Below, in pieces: positions 8,618 through 18,090 of a stretch of 64,000 nucleotides of DNA; positions within the stretch are counted from its first letter, which is position 1, and every line of letters begins with the position of its first letter. A model generated the notes under the pieces. The model searched no databases, was not told where the DNA came from, and saw only the letters and a program-made list of their open reading frames with translations. The stretch comes from G963665595 sp963665595. GTDB taxonomy: Bacteria > Actinomycetota > Coriobacteriia > Coriobacteriales > CADBOM01. The stretch is taken from contig CAXXJK010000005.1 of NCBI GenBank assembly GCA_963665595.2, forward strand, positions 558,001 through 622,000. The letters run 5' to 3'. The position numbers and the translations under genes were made by a program.

Positions 8618-9760
8618 CTATTGTTTCTTTGGTAGCACAAAGGGCCGGTCCAGTTCGCTTGATGCTTCTTCTAAGAGCTTGACAACATCTAGATGTTGCG
8701 GGCAAGCATCCGAGCACTGCCCGCAGGCAATGCAATCGCTTGCTTTGCTGCGCCCGGCGCTCAGGTTCATGTAGAAAAACCGTTGGCTGTTGGTGTCGCC
8801 GATATGCGAGCGCATGATGCTGTTGTATAGAGCAAAGTAATCCGGTAGGGGAATGTGCTGTGGGCAGCCGTGGACACAGTAGCCGCATGCGGTGCAAGGC
8901 ACGGCTGTATCGCGCTCGATAATTTGTTTGACCTCAGAAAGTATGCGCATCTCTTCGGCGTTGAGTGGTTTTGGGTTGCTCATCGTCGTTGTGTTTTGAA
9001 CGACTTGCTCTCTGCTGTTCATGCCCGAGAGCACCATGATTACCCCTTCAAGTGCGGCAACATATCTCAATGCCCACGATGCAGGTTCGGCGGAAGGGTT
9101 ATAGTCGTGCATTAACTGCGCGGCCTCCGGTGCTACCACGGCAAGATCGCCCCCTTTGCAGGGTTCCATCACTATAATCGGTTTGTGGTGAGCGCGGGCA
9201 ATTTCATAGCAGGCGCGCGATTGGATGCCCGGGTTATCCCAATCAATATAATTCAACTGCAGCTGGACGAAATCAACGTCAGGATGCGTGGCGAGAACCT
9301 CTTCAAGCAGTTCAGGCGCGCCATGAAATGAAAACCCGAGATGTTCAATAAAGCCGGCAGCCTTTTGAGCGCGCAGAAAACCAAAGGTGTCAAGTGCACA
9401 TGCTTTTGCCCACGAAGCAGGCCCTATGTTATGAACAAGATACTTGTCAAAATAATCAACCCCACAGTTTTTAAGCTGGGCTGCAAAGACCGCTTCCATA
9501 TCTTTGACAGACAAGACATCGTCGCGCATGGGCATTTTAGTGGTGATGGTAAAGTGCTCTCGCGGATAGCGTTTTACCAGAGAATCGCGCAACGCTTCTT
9601 CTGAGTGGTAGTTGCAGTAATTGTAGGCGGTGTCAAAATAGCTAAATCCTCGATCAAGGAACTCATCAACCAGTAGACTGAATGTTTTGTGATCGATAGA
9701 GGAAGGGTCTGCTGTATTCAATAGCGGTAATCTCATGCATCCGAAGCCGAACCGTTTCAT
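8618..9760 (-). CDS. Aldo/keto reductase with C-terminal 4Fe-4S domain
   Basis: A 380-residue fusion. Residues 1-280 are an aldo/keto reductase barrel (FGFGCMRLPLL, FDTAYNYCNYHSEEALRDSL with the catalytic Tyr, and a conserved Lys in TKMP). The last 100 residues hold two cluster sites, CTACGYCVHGCPQ and CIACGQCSDACPQ, so electrons can pass between the barrel and a ferredoxin-type chain. This fusion is common in strict anaerobes. The start is the second ATG of ATGTGCATG, because GGAGGG is seven bases ahead of it and only one ahead of the first. Substrate unknown. Confidence 0.87.
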   Translation of the reverse strand: MKRFGFGCMRLPLLNTADPSSIDHKTFSLLVDEFLDRGFSYFDTAYNYCNYHSEEALRDSLVKRYPREHFTITTKMPMRDDVLSVKDMEAVFAAQLKNCGVDYFDKYLVHNIGPASWAKACALDTFGFLRAQKAAGFIEHLGFSFHGAPELLEEVLATHPDVDFVQLQLNYIDWDNPGIQSRACYEIARAHHKPIIVMEPCKGGDLAVVAPEAAQLMHDYNPSAEPASWALRYVAALEGVIMVLSGMNSREQVVQNTTTMSNPKPLNAEEMRILSEVKQIIERDTAVPCTACGYCVHGCPQHIPLPDYFALYNSIMRSHIGDTNSQRFFYMNLSAGRSKASDCIACGQCSDACPQHLDVVKLLEEASSELDRPFVLPKKQ

Positions 9761-9897
9761 GCACATTCCCTCCGTACCCGTGAATTATCATACGCCAGAT
9801 TATAGCAGTCTATCAGAGTATAACGGGAGCGACTTGAGGTAAACGCCTCGGTATACACTGCTCTGCTTATTACTGCTATTGCTCAAAAGCACCTAGG

Positions 9898-9930
9898 AAA
9901 AGTCCTGAAAAGCAGGACTTTTTCTTTTGT
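9898..9930 (+). terminator. Orphan intrinsic-terminator-like hairpin
   Basis: AAGTCCTG and CAGGACTT with a five-base loop, followed by TTTTCTTTT on the plus strand. It lies between two divergent genes, so no upstream plus-strand gene needs it. It may end a short unseen transcript or act as an attenuator for the LRR gene downstream. Confidence 0.5.
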
Positions 9931-10030
9931 TATATCAGTGACATCTGGGGCGTTATGGTAAGGTATGGATGATGCAAATCAACTGATCCTTGATTTTTAC
10001 GGATGCATGCCTACTGAAGAGGTAGAGAGT

Positions 10031-11428
10031 ATGGTGGGACGTTCGAATGGTGTTAGGCGTACTGTTTTGAGCAGAACACGCCTCACGGTGACTGGCGCGG
10101 CGCTCGGTATCATGCTTTGTATAAGCCTTTGCTTCGCCAGCGCCTGCTCGTTTTTCTCTGTGCCCATCGATCAGGCACATTTTCCTGATGCCATATTCAG
10201 AGGCTATGTGACGGAGCATTTTGACACAGACGGAGACGGCAGCCTTTCACGCGATGAGATAGCTGCGGCAACCAATATTGGCGCGCTGAACCCCGATGGC
10301 TCGATTTCTTCTGATGCAGGGCTCAACGGAAGTGGTGTCGAAAATCTTACGGGCATACAGTATCTTACCAATCTTCAGGTGGTACTCTGCGGAAATAGCC
10401 CTCTTACCTCACTGGATGTGAGCAAGAATACGGTGCTTACCACGCTAATGTGTGGTAACAGTCCACTTGCGACGCTCAATGTGAGTGGCGCGACTTCGTT
10501 AGTGATGTTGGATTGCTCATACAGTGGGCTGGCATCGCTTGACGTGAGCAAGAATACGGCGCTGATTGTGCTCAACGCTAATAACACCTCACTTTCGTTT
10601 CTCGATGTGAGCGGTGCTATTAATCTGGCAAGCTTGAATTGCTCGTACGATAAACTGACATCTCTTGACGTGAGCAAAAACACGGCATTAACGGGGCTCT
10701 ATTGTTCTAACAATAAGATTTCTTCTCTTAACTTGAGCACCAATGTGCTGCTTAAAGAGTTCTACTGTTCTTACAACAACCTGAGCTCTATTGACGTGAG
10801 CAAGAATACGGCGCTGAAGATACTCTATTGTTCATTCAATAATCTTAATTCCATTGACGTGAGTAAAAATATTGCCCTGACCACGCTCAATTGCACGAAC
10901 GGTCCGCTCAATTCTCTTAATATAAGTGGTGCAACGGAGCTTTCAATTCTCAGTTGCGGAAGCACGCCTCTGGCATCGCTCGACATCAGCGCAAACACTG
11001 CGTTGACGGTACTCAGTTGTGGCAGCAGTCCCATCTCTTCGCTCGACTTGAAAAACGCCACCGCGCTGACTACTTTAGACTGTTCGTTTGGTGGTCTGCA
11101 CTCGCTTGATCTAAGCAAAAATACGGCATTGCGTGAACTCTACTGCCAGAACAATAACATCAATGCGTTTGATGTGGGCAATAATACCGTATTGACGATA
11201 TTTGACTGCAGCGCCAATGTGCTTACTTCGCTGGATCTGAGTAAAAATACGGCCCTAACAACGCTCAAGTGCAGCAATAATACGCTGACTTCTCTCGATA
11301 TTAGCAACAACACACAGCTGGGAGTGTTGGACTGTACCTACAACTATCTAACAGACACCACCTCGCTTGTTTCGTGGGCCGAACAGCCGGGGCATACGGG
11401 GACGATTCTTCCGCAGAAGAACCGCTAG
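10031..11428 (+). CDS. Exported cysteine-ladder leucine-rich-repeat protein
   Basis: The chosen ATG (GAGGTAGAG upstream) gives 465 residues; ATG 9965 would add 22. A basic N-terminus and hydrophobic segment (VTGAALGIMLCISLCFASA) form a signal peptide, with a following Cys that makes a lipoprotein possible. Near residues 65-77 DTDGDGSLSRDE is an EF-hand-like calcium loop. Then come 15 consecutive 21-residue repeats (about residues 125-439) of the form LxSLDVSKNTALTxLxC; 14 of 15 keep the Cys at position 17, giving a cysteine ladder as in Listeria internalin J. There is no LPXTG or membrane tail. Likely surface adhesion or binding; partner unknown. Confidence 0.8.
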   Translation: MVGRSNGVRRTVLSRTRLTVTGAALGIMLCISLCFASACSFFSVPIDQAHFPDAIFRGYVTEHFDTDGDGSLSRDEIAAATNIGALNPDGSISSDAGLNGSGVENLTGIQYLTNLQVVLCGNSPLTSLDVSKNTVLTTLMCGNSPLATLNVSGATSLVMLDCSYSGLASLDVSKNTALIVLNANNTSLSFLDVSGAINLASLNCSYDKLTSLDVSKNTALTGLYCSNNKISSLNLSTNVLLKEFYCSYNNLSSIDVSKNTALKILYCSFNNLNSIDVSKNIALTTLNCTNGPLNSLNISGATELSILSCGSTPLASLDISANTALTVLSCGSSPISSLDLKNATALTTLDCSFGGLHSLDLSKNTALRELYCQNNNINAFDVGNNTVLTIFDCSANVLTSLDLSKNTALTTLKCSNNTLTSLDISNNTQLGVLDCTYNYLTDTTSLVSWAEQPGHTGTILPQKNR

Positions 11429-11502
11429 AGTAACGAGTTGTGGGGTTGAGTACAGTAGTGACGGTAGATATTCCTTGCAATAGTTTGGCAATAGAGGTTT
11501 TC

Positions 11503-12447
11503 TTACAGCAGCGATAACTGCTCATGGCAGATGCGGTGCGATAGTGCTGCTCGCTCCGTTACGGTATCGTCTTCGCGGACAGTTCCGCACATAAGAGGGG
11601 AGCGAGTGTTGTGCTGGCACTGGTTTTTCTCAACTAATGGCTGACTGTAATTTGCGTAGCAGTATGCACAGCCATTTCTGCATGTGTTGTACACTCCAAT
11701 GTCAACGCTCGTTGCGCACCCGCATGCCGGCCTTTGCAATGGGTCTTTTCCCACATCAAGATTAAAGCCAGATAGCTTCTCGAGAAGGTTTTTATCAATA
11801 CAGTGAGCGTGCCCTATTCTGAATTTCTCTAGGTCTATCGTTTCAGCGCAAGTTTCAGGCTGTATGTGGGCGGCATGGGCTATCTGGGCACACTGCTCTG
11901 CAAGGCTCAGTTGTGCATCTTCTGAAATTTCTTCAAGACCTAATTCGCAAATGTTTTTCTTAACATTCCGATAATCCGTATCAATAAAACTGATTACGCA
12001 TGTTTTGGTATATCCGCTGAGCTGACCGGCAAGTCTCTCGAATGCTTCTACGTGGCGCTTAACAGTATGTGTTTTATTCAAAAGTATTGGGTCATAGCGC
12101 CAGATTACTCGTTCTGGCCCCACGATGTCAGAAAGTCTTTTGAACGTGGGAACAATAACATGTTCCTTATTGGGCACATTCGCTTCAATGTCGTGGTCAT
12201 AGGGGGTAACGGTAAACTGGAAATAGTAGGCATAGTCTTTCAGCAAGGGGATCTTGTCGATCATAGGGGAGGGATTCTTCGTCCAAAAGACTATACCGTC
12301 AACTACATCAGGCGATATATTGATGTTGCTTACCTGATGAAAGTTGAAAGGATTGCGCACCGCTACGGAGCCCTCTTTGACCCGATTGAAAAACCATTCG
12401 GAAAAATATGCAGGTATATCGGTACGGCGGCTTGCGCTGATGATCAT
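11503..12447 (-). CDS. DUF1848 family protein
   Basis: A 314-residue protein starting MIISASRRTDIPAYFSEWFF, the family hallmark, with VDGIVFWTKNPSP and a C-terminal cysteine set (CGCATSVDIGVYNTCRNGCAYCYANY) that could hold an iron-sulfur cluster. The CRNGCAYCYA part looks like a radical SAM-type CxxxCxxC although it is C-terminal. Biochemical function is not known. It lies 12 bases after the DUF1801 gene and probably shares its transcript. Confidence 0.85.
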   Translation of the reverse strand: MIISASRRTDIPAYFSEWFFNRVKEGSVAVRNPFNFHQVSNINISPDVVDGIVFWTKNPSPMIDKIPLLKDYAYYFQFTVTPYDHDIEANVPNKEHVIVPTFKRLSDIVGPERVIWRYDPILLNKTHTVKRHVEAFERLAGQLSGYTKTCVISFIDTDYRNVKKNICELGLEEISEDAQLSLAEQCAQIAHAAHIQPETCAETIDLEKFRIGHAHCIDKNLLEKLSGFNLDVGKDPLQRPACGCATSVDIGVYNTCRNGCAYCYANYSQPLVEKNQCQHNTRSPLMCGTVREDDTVTERAALSHRICHEQLSLL

Positions 12448-12459
12448 CTGGTGCCCGTC

Positions 12460-12801
12460 TTATACCTGTGCGGCCCGATAGCGAGCAATCCTGCGAATCA
12501 GGTCTTCAGGTAATGGCTGGTTATTTGGAAACTGAATAGCGCCTTTTGACGTTTTGTAGTTCTTTAGTTCATCCTGAAAATGAACGATGGGGCCAGGGGT
12601 GGGATAAAAGCCTACGTGGTTCTTTCCTGCGGCAAAGTAGAGCAACACACTGGTGGTTTTAAACGCAGGCATATTGTAGGAGATACATTCCTCCGCATCT
12701 GGAATTGCCTCATGGATAATTGTTCTCATCTGTTCCATCTTGGGTTTCATATCTGCAGAGCAATCTGAAATGTACTCATCTATGGTCAAATATTTTCTCA
12801 T
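12460..12801 (-). CDS. DUF1801 domain protein (YdhG-like)
   Basis: A 113-residue protein with the DUF1801 pattern: IDEYISDCSADMKPKMEQMR, then EECISYNMPAFK and HVGFYPTPGPI. Members have a small alpha/beta fold; one Bacillus relative has been linked to iron delivery, but a general role is not established. It is first in a two-gene unit with DUF1848. Confidence 0.8.
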   Translation of the reverse strand: MRKYLTIDEYISDCSADMKPKMEQMRTIIHEAIPDAEECISYNMPAFKTTSVLLYFAAGKNHVGFYPTPGPIVHFQDELKNYKTSKGAIQFPNNQPLPEDLIRRIARYRAAQV

Positions 12802-12958
12802 GGTGATCCCTTAGTACAGAACAATCTGATTGTTAGCGTTCAGACTGATATGAAGTATGTTACATGCTACCTGAACTCGCACAAACTGGCCAGATGTGTT
12901 GTGTGATCTGTTGATTTCTTTGGCCGCAGAAGAGGAGCTTGAATTGAGGATATCAGCG

Positions 12959-14200
12959 CTAAAATTCTGATATCTTGATGCCATAGTCATCTTTAAATGA
13001 AGATGTCAGCGCAAAAGTTAATGGATTGCGTCTGCGTCGTTTCTCAACAAGACCATAGGCTTCAAGCGTTCCAAGATGTTTACGCGCCATCTGCTCACCA
13101 ACCCCCAGGTGTTCGGCAACTTCTGCCACGGATGCATCGCCGAGGAGTCCAAATGCTTCATATTGCATGAGCATCCAGATAGCCTCCGCCTCTTGTTGTT
13201 TCAAATTCCTTTTTTCTTGGAGTTTGGTTATAACTGAAGTAAGGTTCTTCTGTATGTCTGCGTTCTTCTCCAGACGGTCTATTATGCCGACTTGCGTTTT
13301 TCTGATCAGCTCTAGAATCATATAGACGAAAAAAGTGAGCTCCCCATGGTTTAAGGGATTTTCCACTGTTCGAAACGCATGGTAGTAGTCATTGCGATTC
13401 TCAAGAATAGTACGAGAAAGTGAAATAGTGGTCGGCAACGAAAGCGAGGTGCTCAGAAACAGAGAAAGCAGATAACGACTGGTTCTGCCGTTTCCGTCAT
13501 AGAACGGATGAGCATATTCAAATAGGTAATGCGAGGTTGCTGCTGCATAGATGGCCGGCATCATATTAGAATTGACGATCTCCAACATTGACTTCATCGC
13601 GTCGATAATTTTTGATTCCGGCTCAAGGCCTTTGTGGATAACCTTCACTTCTCCCGCGGTAATATCAACTCCTGATTTACGGAAAATTTCGCCATCGGGT
13701 TTTATCGACTCCGATATCTCACCATCCATCAACTTGTCATAGACTGTCCTGATATCCTCCGGTGTTTCCGGGACAATAGCCTCCCCACTTAAGATATTGA
13801 GGTACAACGTTGCAAGCTCTTTGAAGCGCCGAGCCTCAAGACTGTTTCCTCGAAGTGACTCAAGAGCGTCTTTAACCTGTCTGCGTGTGCTGTGTATGTC
13901 TTCGATAGCATTGGTGCTGACGACTTCGTCTAGCACTAAACCTCTCAAAACTGCGCTGCCGGCTATGGGCGGCATGGAGTGCAGGAGAGAAGACACGCGA
14001 CGCTCTGCGCGCAGTACTTTTTCATTGAGGATTGAGAGTTCGCGGGGCACGGCAATAAACAATTCTCCGTTGTCAGTTTCTATTCCGGTTAGGAATGTCG
14101 ATTCGGCCATACGACGAAGCTGCTCCTCTTTCTTGATGCGAACATCACGGGAGCTGGTGCTGTCCATATGATAAAGTTTAGCAAGTTCTTTATATTCCAT
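12959..14200 (-). CDS. Fic-family protein with C-terminal winged helix
   Basis: A 413-residue protein. The catalytic motif YAHPFYDGNGRTSRYL lies in the middle; Fic enzymes use its His to transfer AMP or a related group from a nucleotide to a target protein. TNAIEDI near residue 115 resembles the inhibitory helix (S/T)xxxE(G/N), with Asp in the last place, so this is a class II, self-inhibited type. The last 80 residues look like a DNA-binding winged helix (GDASVAEVAEHLGVGEQMARKHL). The target is unknown. Monocistronic, downstream of the XRE gene on the same strand. Confidence 0.87.
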   Translation of the reverse strand: MEYKELAKLYHMDSTSSRDVRIKKEEQLRRMAESTFLTGIETDNGELFIAVPRELSILNEKVLRAERRVSSLLHSMPPIAGSAVLRGLVLDEVVSTNAIEDIHSTRRQVKDALESLRGNSLEARRFKELATLYLNILSGEAIVPETPEDIRTVYDKLMDGEISESIKPDGEIFRKSGVDITAGEVKVIHKGLEPESKIIDAMKSMLEIVNSNMMPAIYAAATSHYLFEYAHPFYDGNGRTSRYLLSLFLSTSLSLPTTISLSRTILENRNDYYHAFRTVENPLNHGELTFFVYMILELIRKTQVGIIDRLEKNADIQKNLTSVITKLQEKRNLKQQEAEAIWMLMQYEAFGLLGDASVAEVAEHLGVGEQMARKHLGTLEAYGLVEKRRRRNPLTFALTSSFKDDYGIKISEF

Positions 14201-14485
14201 GTCTAATAGTATTGCTTTCTACCTCATTATAGCTTCTAAATTATACTAATTAGCCATTATTATAAGTTAGTTCTTGTCTTTTGTCAGTAACATATATTGG
14301 AAAAGGGGCAGTATCGAGAAACGCTACCACCCCATTTCTTCTAGATTGGAGAATTTTTCTACATCAGCACTCACCCAAAACGCTTCTCGCGCCATTCTTT
14401 TTCCTGACCTTCCGAGGTCGTGAGATCTTTGCCATCGTCGTGCCTTTAGACAAACTACTGGGCAGATTGCTCATACGACAGACTC

Positions 14486-15319
14486 CTACCGTCTCTTTTG
14501 TCTTTTTGAATAATCAATGACAAATAGCACGACTGAGACTAGTAAGATAATCCCAAAAGACAGAGCATCCCATACGTCAAACAGTGGCTCGGAAATGTAC
14601 TGTGACAGGGTGAAATTAATTGCAAGGCATAAAGGGATTGCCAATAATAGAGAACATGCTGCTGCTATCGTTTTACGAGTTTTCATTTTTTTGAAAATCA
14701 GGTAAACAAGCCATATATAGACAATCGAAACTATAGATACCGTAATGCCAATTGGCATAAGCAGGCTGATGCCCGTAAGCTTACTTATCACAGAGAGAAA
14801 CGGAATAATAAATATACTCAATGATATGAGCGAAGCAAATATTCCCTTGCTTCCGCTCTTTACTAAAGGTATGAAAAGCAGCCATGCAAAGATGCTTGCA
14901 CTGATCGGATACAATGACCAGGTAAATGTCCCTGATATGGCTAGATCACAAATAGAGCATATGACAATGCCAAGCAAAATCAATAATGAGAATGAAGCTG
15001 CTAAAATGTTTTGGAAAGATATCATCGTGCGTTTAGTAGATTCTGCGGCATAGACTAAAGCGCTGTCGACGGTTTCTTCAACTGTTTGAGAGATAGTCTC
15101 GCTTCTCTGGCCATTAAGTAACTCTCCCGGTGACACACCAAGGATGTTGGCGAGAGGAGCTAGAAGTGCAATATCCGGACAGCTTAAGCCCCTTTCCCAC
15201 TTTGAGACTGCCTTGTCAGTGATACGCAATTGAGCCGCCAGATCTTTTTGCGTCAGCTGTTTTTCTTTTCTCAGTTCAGCGATGAGCAGCCCCATTTTGT
15301 TTTCGCCCAAAATGAACAT
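14486..15319 (-). CDS. XRE-type regulator fused to a membrane domain
   Basis: Residues 9-65 form a Cro/cI helix-turn-helix (LIAELRKEKQLTQKDLAAQL, then DKAVSKWERGLSCPD). After about residue 90 there are six hydrophobic segments, so the DNA-binding domain is tethered to the membrane. Such proteins are common in anaerobic Gram-positives; the signal is generally unknown. ATG 15295 (MGLLIAELRK) is an equally possible start, since the ribosome site AGAAGGGA abuts ATG 15319. The upstream region holds one copy of the 78-bp repeat that bounds the neighbouring island. Confidence 0.75.
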   Translation of the reverse strand: MFILGENKMGLLIAELRKEKQLTQKDLAAQLRITDKAVSKWERGLSCPDIALLAPLANILGVSPGELLNGQRSETISQTVEETVDSALVYAAESTKRTMISFQNILAASFSLLILLGIVICSICDLAISGTFTWSLYPISASIFAWLLFIPLVKSGSKGIFASLISLSIFIIPFLSVISKLTGISLLMPIGITVSIVSIVYIWLVYLIFKKMKTRKTIAAACSLLLAIPLCLAINFTLSQYISEPLFDVWDALSFGIILLVSVVLFVIDYSKRQKRR

Positions 15320-15325
15320 TCCCTT

Positions 15326-15403
15326 CTTTTTTGTTTTGATTCATTGTGCAAGTACTTTGCTTGAATGGCAACCGACTAACAGTTTACTTGGGGCAAATGA
15401 GCA
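15326..15403. repeat. 78-bp direct repeat, left copy
   Basis: Matches 22284-22361 in the same orientation with three mismatches. Shared landmarks include TTCATTGTGCAAGTACTTTG and GACTAACAGTTTACTTG. The two copies lie 6,958 bases apart and bracket the DUF2075/EcoRII island. Confidence 0.9.
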
Positions 15404-16077
15404 CAAGAGCAATTGCAAACTGTCTAGTATTTGCTCGCGTTTTGTATATCGAATTTCTTGCAACTGGTATGCTCCATGCAGATTCTGGTCACGCGCTGTT
15501 TTTTGTTATCGCTCAAACCTCCAGTGAAATAACGCTCAGCTCTCTCGGCTGCTTGAGGGCACAAGCCTCGCTTCTTTGACGAATGGCAAGATGCCCCAAA
15601 AATCTGAGATATGACAATACGTGGGGTTCCATGCAAGTGCATGAGACTTAAGGGATACCAATGGGAAAGTGGTTTGACTTTGCAGGCTATGCAAAATCCT
15701 TTATACGAGGTCGAGATCGTATACAACAGGTCATAAAGTGATATTTTTATAACTATAAGTTGCCAGCACAATCAAAACAACCATGGAAGCCATTTCCATC
15801 AGATCTGATGCCTAAAAGTCTGAGAATAGCCATATAATTGCTTGTTATATGTAAGCACTACAATTAAGTCGGGGGAGAGTTCTTCACTCTTAGGAGATAA
15901 ATGAACTTCTGGTCTGCATTTAGCTAGACAGAGAAAAGAGATCAACAATGTCTGTGGTTCTGCTTGAGAATAGGGTTCTCTAATTCAATAGTTGCCAAGA
16001 TCCTTGGGAAAGAAAATATACGTCGAAGTCCAAAGAGAAGATCGTTTGAGTGAGTGTGCCGGCGAAAGGAAAATGAC
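15404..16077. other. Gene-free stretch at the island's left edge
   Basis: About 670 bases. Open frames are short, on conflicting strands, and none has both a ribosome site and family likeness. I see no RNA gene or strong hairpin. It probably carries the promoter of the 16078 gene and decayed sequence. Confidence 0.4.
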
Positions 16078-16377
16078 ATGATATTTGGGGAGGTGTCGGT
16101 GTTTAGGGAGATGCCTGATTGGATTTGGTCGTGTAGTGCGAGGGATTTCCGATATCCCCAGAAGCGAGGTCAAGCTGTTCTAGGCATTTTGGTACGAACT
16201 CTGAAGTCTTTGGAAAGTGGAATCAGATCGTCGAGGAGTTTGCAGACATCGCTATACCCGACGGACGGGTTTAAAGCCAGTTTACCTGTGATCATAGACA
16301 ACAGGACTGATATAAATGTCGCCAAGTATCCGACCGAAAAATTTTGGGGAAATTCGAGAAAGTACACGGAACTATGA
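16078..16377 (+). CDS. Small protein translationally coupled to the DUF2075 ATPase
   Basis: A 99-residue open frame. Two observations support it: AAAGGA lies about eight bases before ATG 16078, and its TGA overlaps the ATG of the large downstream gene as ATGA. The sequence (MIFGEVSVFREMPDWIWSC... ending EKFWGNSRKYTEL) has several tryptophans and no domain I recognise. A second frame between about 16175 and 16270 also reads protein-like, so a frameshifted older gene is possible. If real, it is the partner of the GIY-YIG/DUF2075 protein. Confidence 0.5.
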   Translation: MIFGEVSVFREMPDWIWSCSARDFRYPQKRGQAVLGILVRTLKSLESGIRSSRSLQTSLYPTDGFKASLPVIIDNRTDINVAKYPTEKFWGNSRKYTEL

Positions 16378-18077
16378 TTAGCATCGAAACAGGTTCGCCC
16401 GCCAAAAGGCCTGCAGGTGCCGGGTTTGTCATCGACAGATGCACTTTCGTTTCGGGCTCGCAGCTCGATATAACCCTGCTCGACCTTGCGGAGGACAAGG
16501 TCCTAGATTGGCCCATGGTCTACATTCTTGCGAACGACTCCGAGGCTTATGTTGGGCAAACCACAAGCGTAGCTACGAGGATTAACCAGCACGGAGCCAA
16601 TATCGAAAAGCATGACTTCAAGACAGCGAACGTTATCTTTAATGAAGAGTTCAATGCGTCGGTTATCACGGACTATGAACATCGCCTTATAGGACTGATG
16701 CATGCAGATGGACGCTACTCCCTCACAAACAAAAACGATGGGATGACAGACACAAATTATTTCTCGAAGGTGACGTATGCCAACATGTTTGAAGACCTTT
16801 GGGAAGAACTTCGCCGACTTGAGTTGGCCGAGCACACTATATCAAATATTGAGGAATCGGAGGTATTTAAGTATTCGCCCTACAAGTGTTTGACGACAGA
16901 TCAAAGAGTGGCTCTCGACAGAATTCTTTCGTCTATCCATGAGGGTTTAGACAAAGCAACGCCTATTGTTGTTGAAGGGATGCCGGGCACGGGGAAGACG
17001 ATACTTGCAATTTATTTGATGAAGATGCTCAAGGACAACCCCCGTTACAAGAATATGAACATTCGAATAGTCGAACCAGTTACATCGCTTCGAAATACAC
17101 TACGAAAGTCATTGAAAAACGTAAGCGGGTTGAGTCCTGACGATGTCATTGCTCCTACCGATCTAGTAAAACCTTCGATGGGTTACTCACCAAACAAAGA
17201 TAAGAGTTTTGACATAGTTCTAGTTGACGAAGCACATAAGCTTAAGCGCCGCATAAACTTGGGCACGCAATTTGGTAATTACGACAAAGCGACCAGCGAG
17301 TTGGGTTTGACAAGTGATGCCAGTCAGATGGACTGGATCATCGCTCAAGCTAGGCTACCCATATTCTTCTATGATCCGCTTCAGAGTATCGGACCTTCAT
17401 GTTTAGGTGTGGATGCTACGCGCGCAGCGCTCGGAGAAGCTCTTGACAACCCCATTCGACTTGACAGTCAGATGAGGGTAAAAGGAGGAAAAGCGTACCT
17501 CGACTATATACGTGAGATCCTTTCTGGAAACGAACCCGATTTTGAGATATTCGAGGGCTACGACTTGATATTGCACGAGGACTTCTCGGATTTCATTGAT
17601 TGCTTTGAGCATAACTATCAAGAGCATGATTTGAGCAGGATGGTTGCTGGCTATGCGTGGGAGTGGAAATCAAATCCTAAGAAGTGCAAGGATTCCAAAG
17701 TATACGATATTGCCATTGACGGTATGGGACTGAAATGGAACTGTACTTACGACAATTGGGTAATTAAGGGGGCTAACGACCCGAAGATTGCACATGAAGT
17801 CGGGTGTATTCATTCGGTACAAGGCTATGACCTCAGCTATGCATATGTAATCATTGGCGATGATTTATCGTTTGACTCTGCGACGGGAACCCTAGTTGCA
17901 GACAGGTCGAACTATCACGATCGAAACGGCTGTGCGACCGCCAAGCAGGAGGAGCTAAACCAATACATTAAGAATATCTATTACGTTCTGCTGACTCGCG
18001 GAATATTGGGTACACACATCTATGCGGCGAGTCCGAATATGAGAAAATATCTCTCTAGATTCTTCCTGCAAAAATGA
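16374..18077 (+). CDS. GIY-YIG nuclease domain fused to DUF2075 helicase-like ATPase
   Basis: A 567-residue protein. Residues about 45-140 look like a GIY-YIG nuclease (PMVYILANDSEAYVGQTTSV, then RINQHG). From about 170 there is a P-loop ATPase of the DUF2075 type: Walker A VEGMPGTGKT, Walker B FDIVLVDEAHKL, and motif VI-like YYVLLTRGILGTHIY near the end. Such fusions suggest ATP-driven nucleic acid cleavage and are often found in defence islands. The ATG at 16374 overlaps the stop of a small upstream ORF; TTG 16344 is a longer option. It is the first large gene inside the repeat-bounded island. Confidence 0.82.
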   Translation: MISIETGSPAKRPAGAGFVIDRCTFVSGSQLDITLLDLAEDKVLDWPMVYILANDSEAYVGQTTSVATRINQHGANIEKHDFKTANVIFNEEFNASVITDYEHRLIGLMHADGRYSLTNKNDGMTDTNYFSKVTYANMFEDLWEELRRLELAEHTISNIEESEVFKYSPYKCLTTDQRVALDRILSSIHEGLDKATPIVVEGMPGTGKTILAIYLMKMLKDNPRYKNMNIRIVEPVTSLRNTLRKSLKNVSGLSPDDVIAPTDLVKPSMGYSPNKDKSFDIVLVDEAHKLKRRINLGTQFGNYDKATSELGLTSDASQMDWIIAQARLPIFFYDPLQSIGPSCLGVDATRAALGEALDNPIRLDSQMRVKGGKAYLDYIREILSGNEPDFEIFEGYDLILHEDFSDFIDCFEHNYQEHDLSRMVAGYAWEWKSNPKKCKDSKVYDIAIDGMGLKWNCTYDNWVIKGANDPKIAHEVGCIHSVQGYDLSYAYVIIGDDLSFDSATGTLVADRSNYHDRNGCATAKQEELNQYIKNIYYVLLTRGILGTHIYAASPNMRKYLSRFFLQK

Positions 18078-18090
18078 GTCTCGTCGCTTA

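Noticed and set aside
15326..15403. 78-bp repeat as insertion-sequence ends
   Set aside because: The copies are direct and not inverted, carry no transposase and differ from IS termini.
16170..16367. Minus-strand frame opposite the small ORF at 16078
   Set aside because: No ribosome site, no family likeness, and the plus-strand frame has coupling to the ATPase gene.
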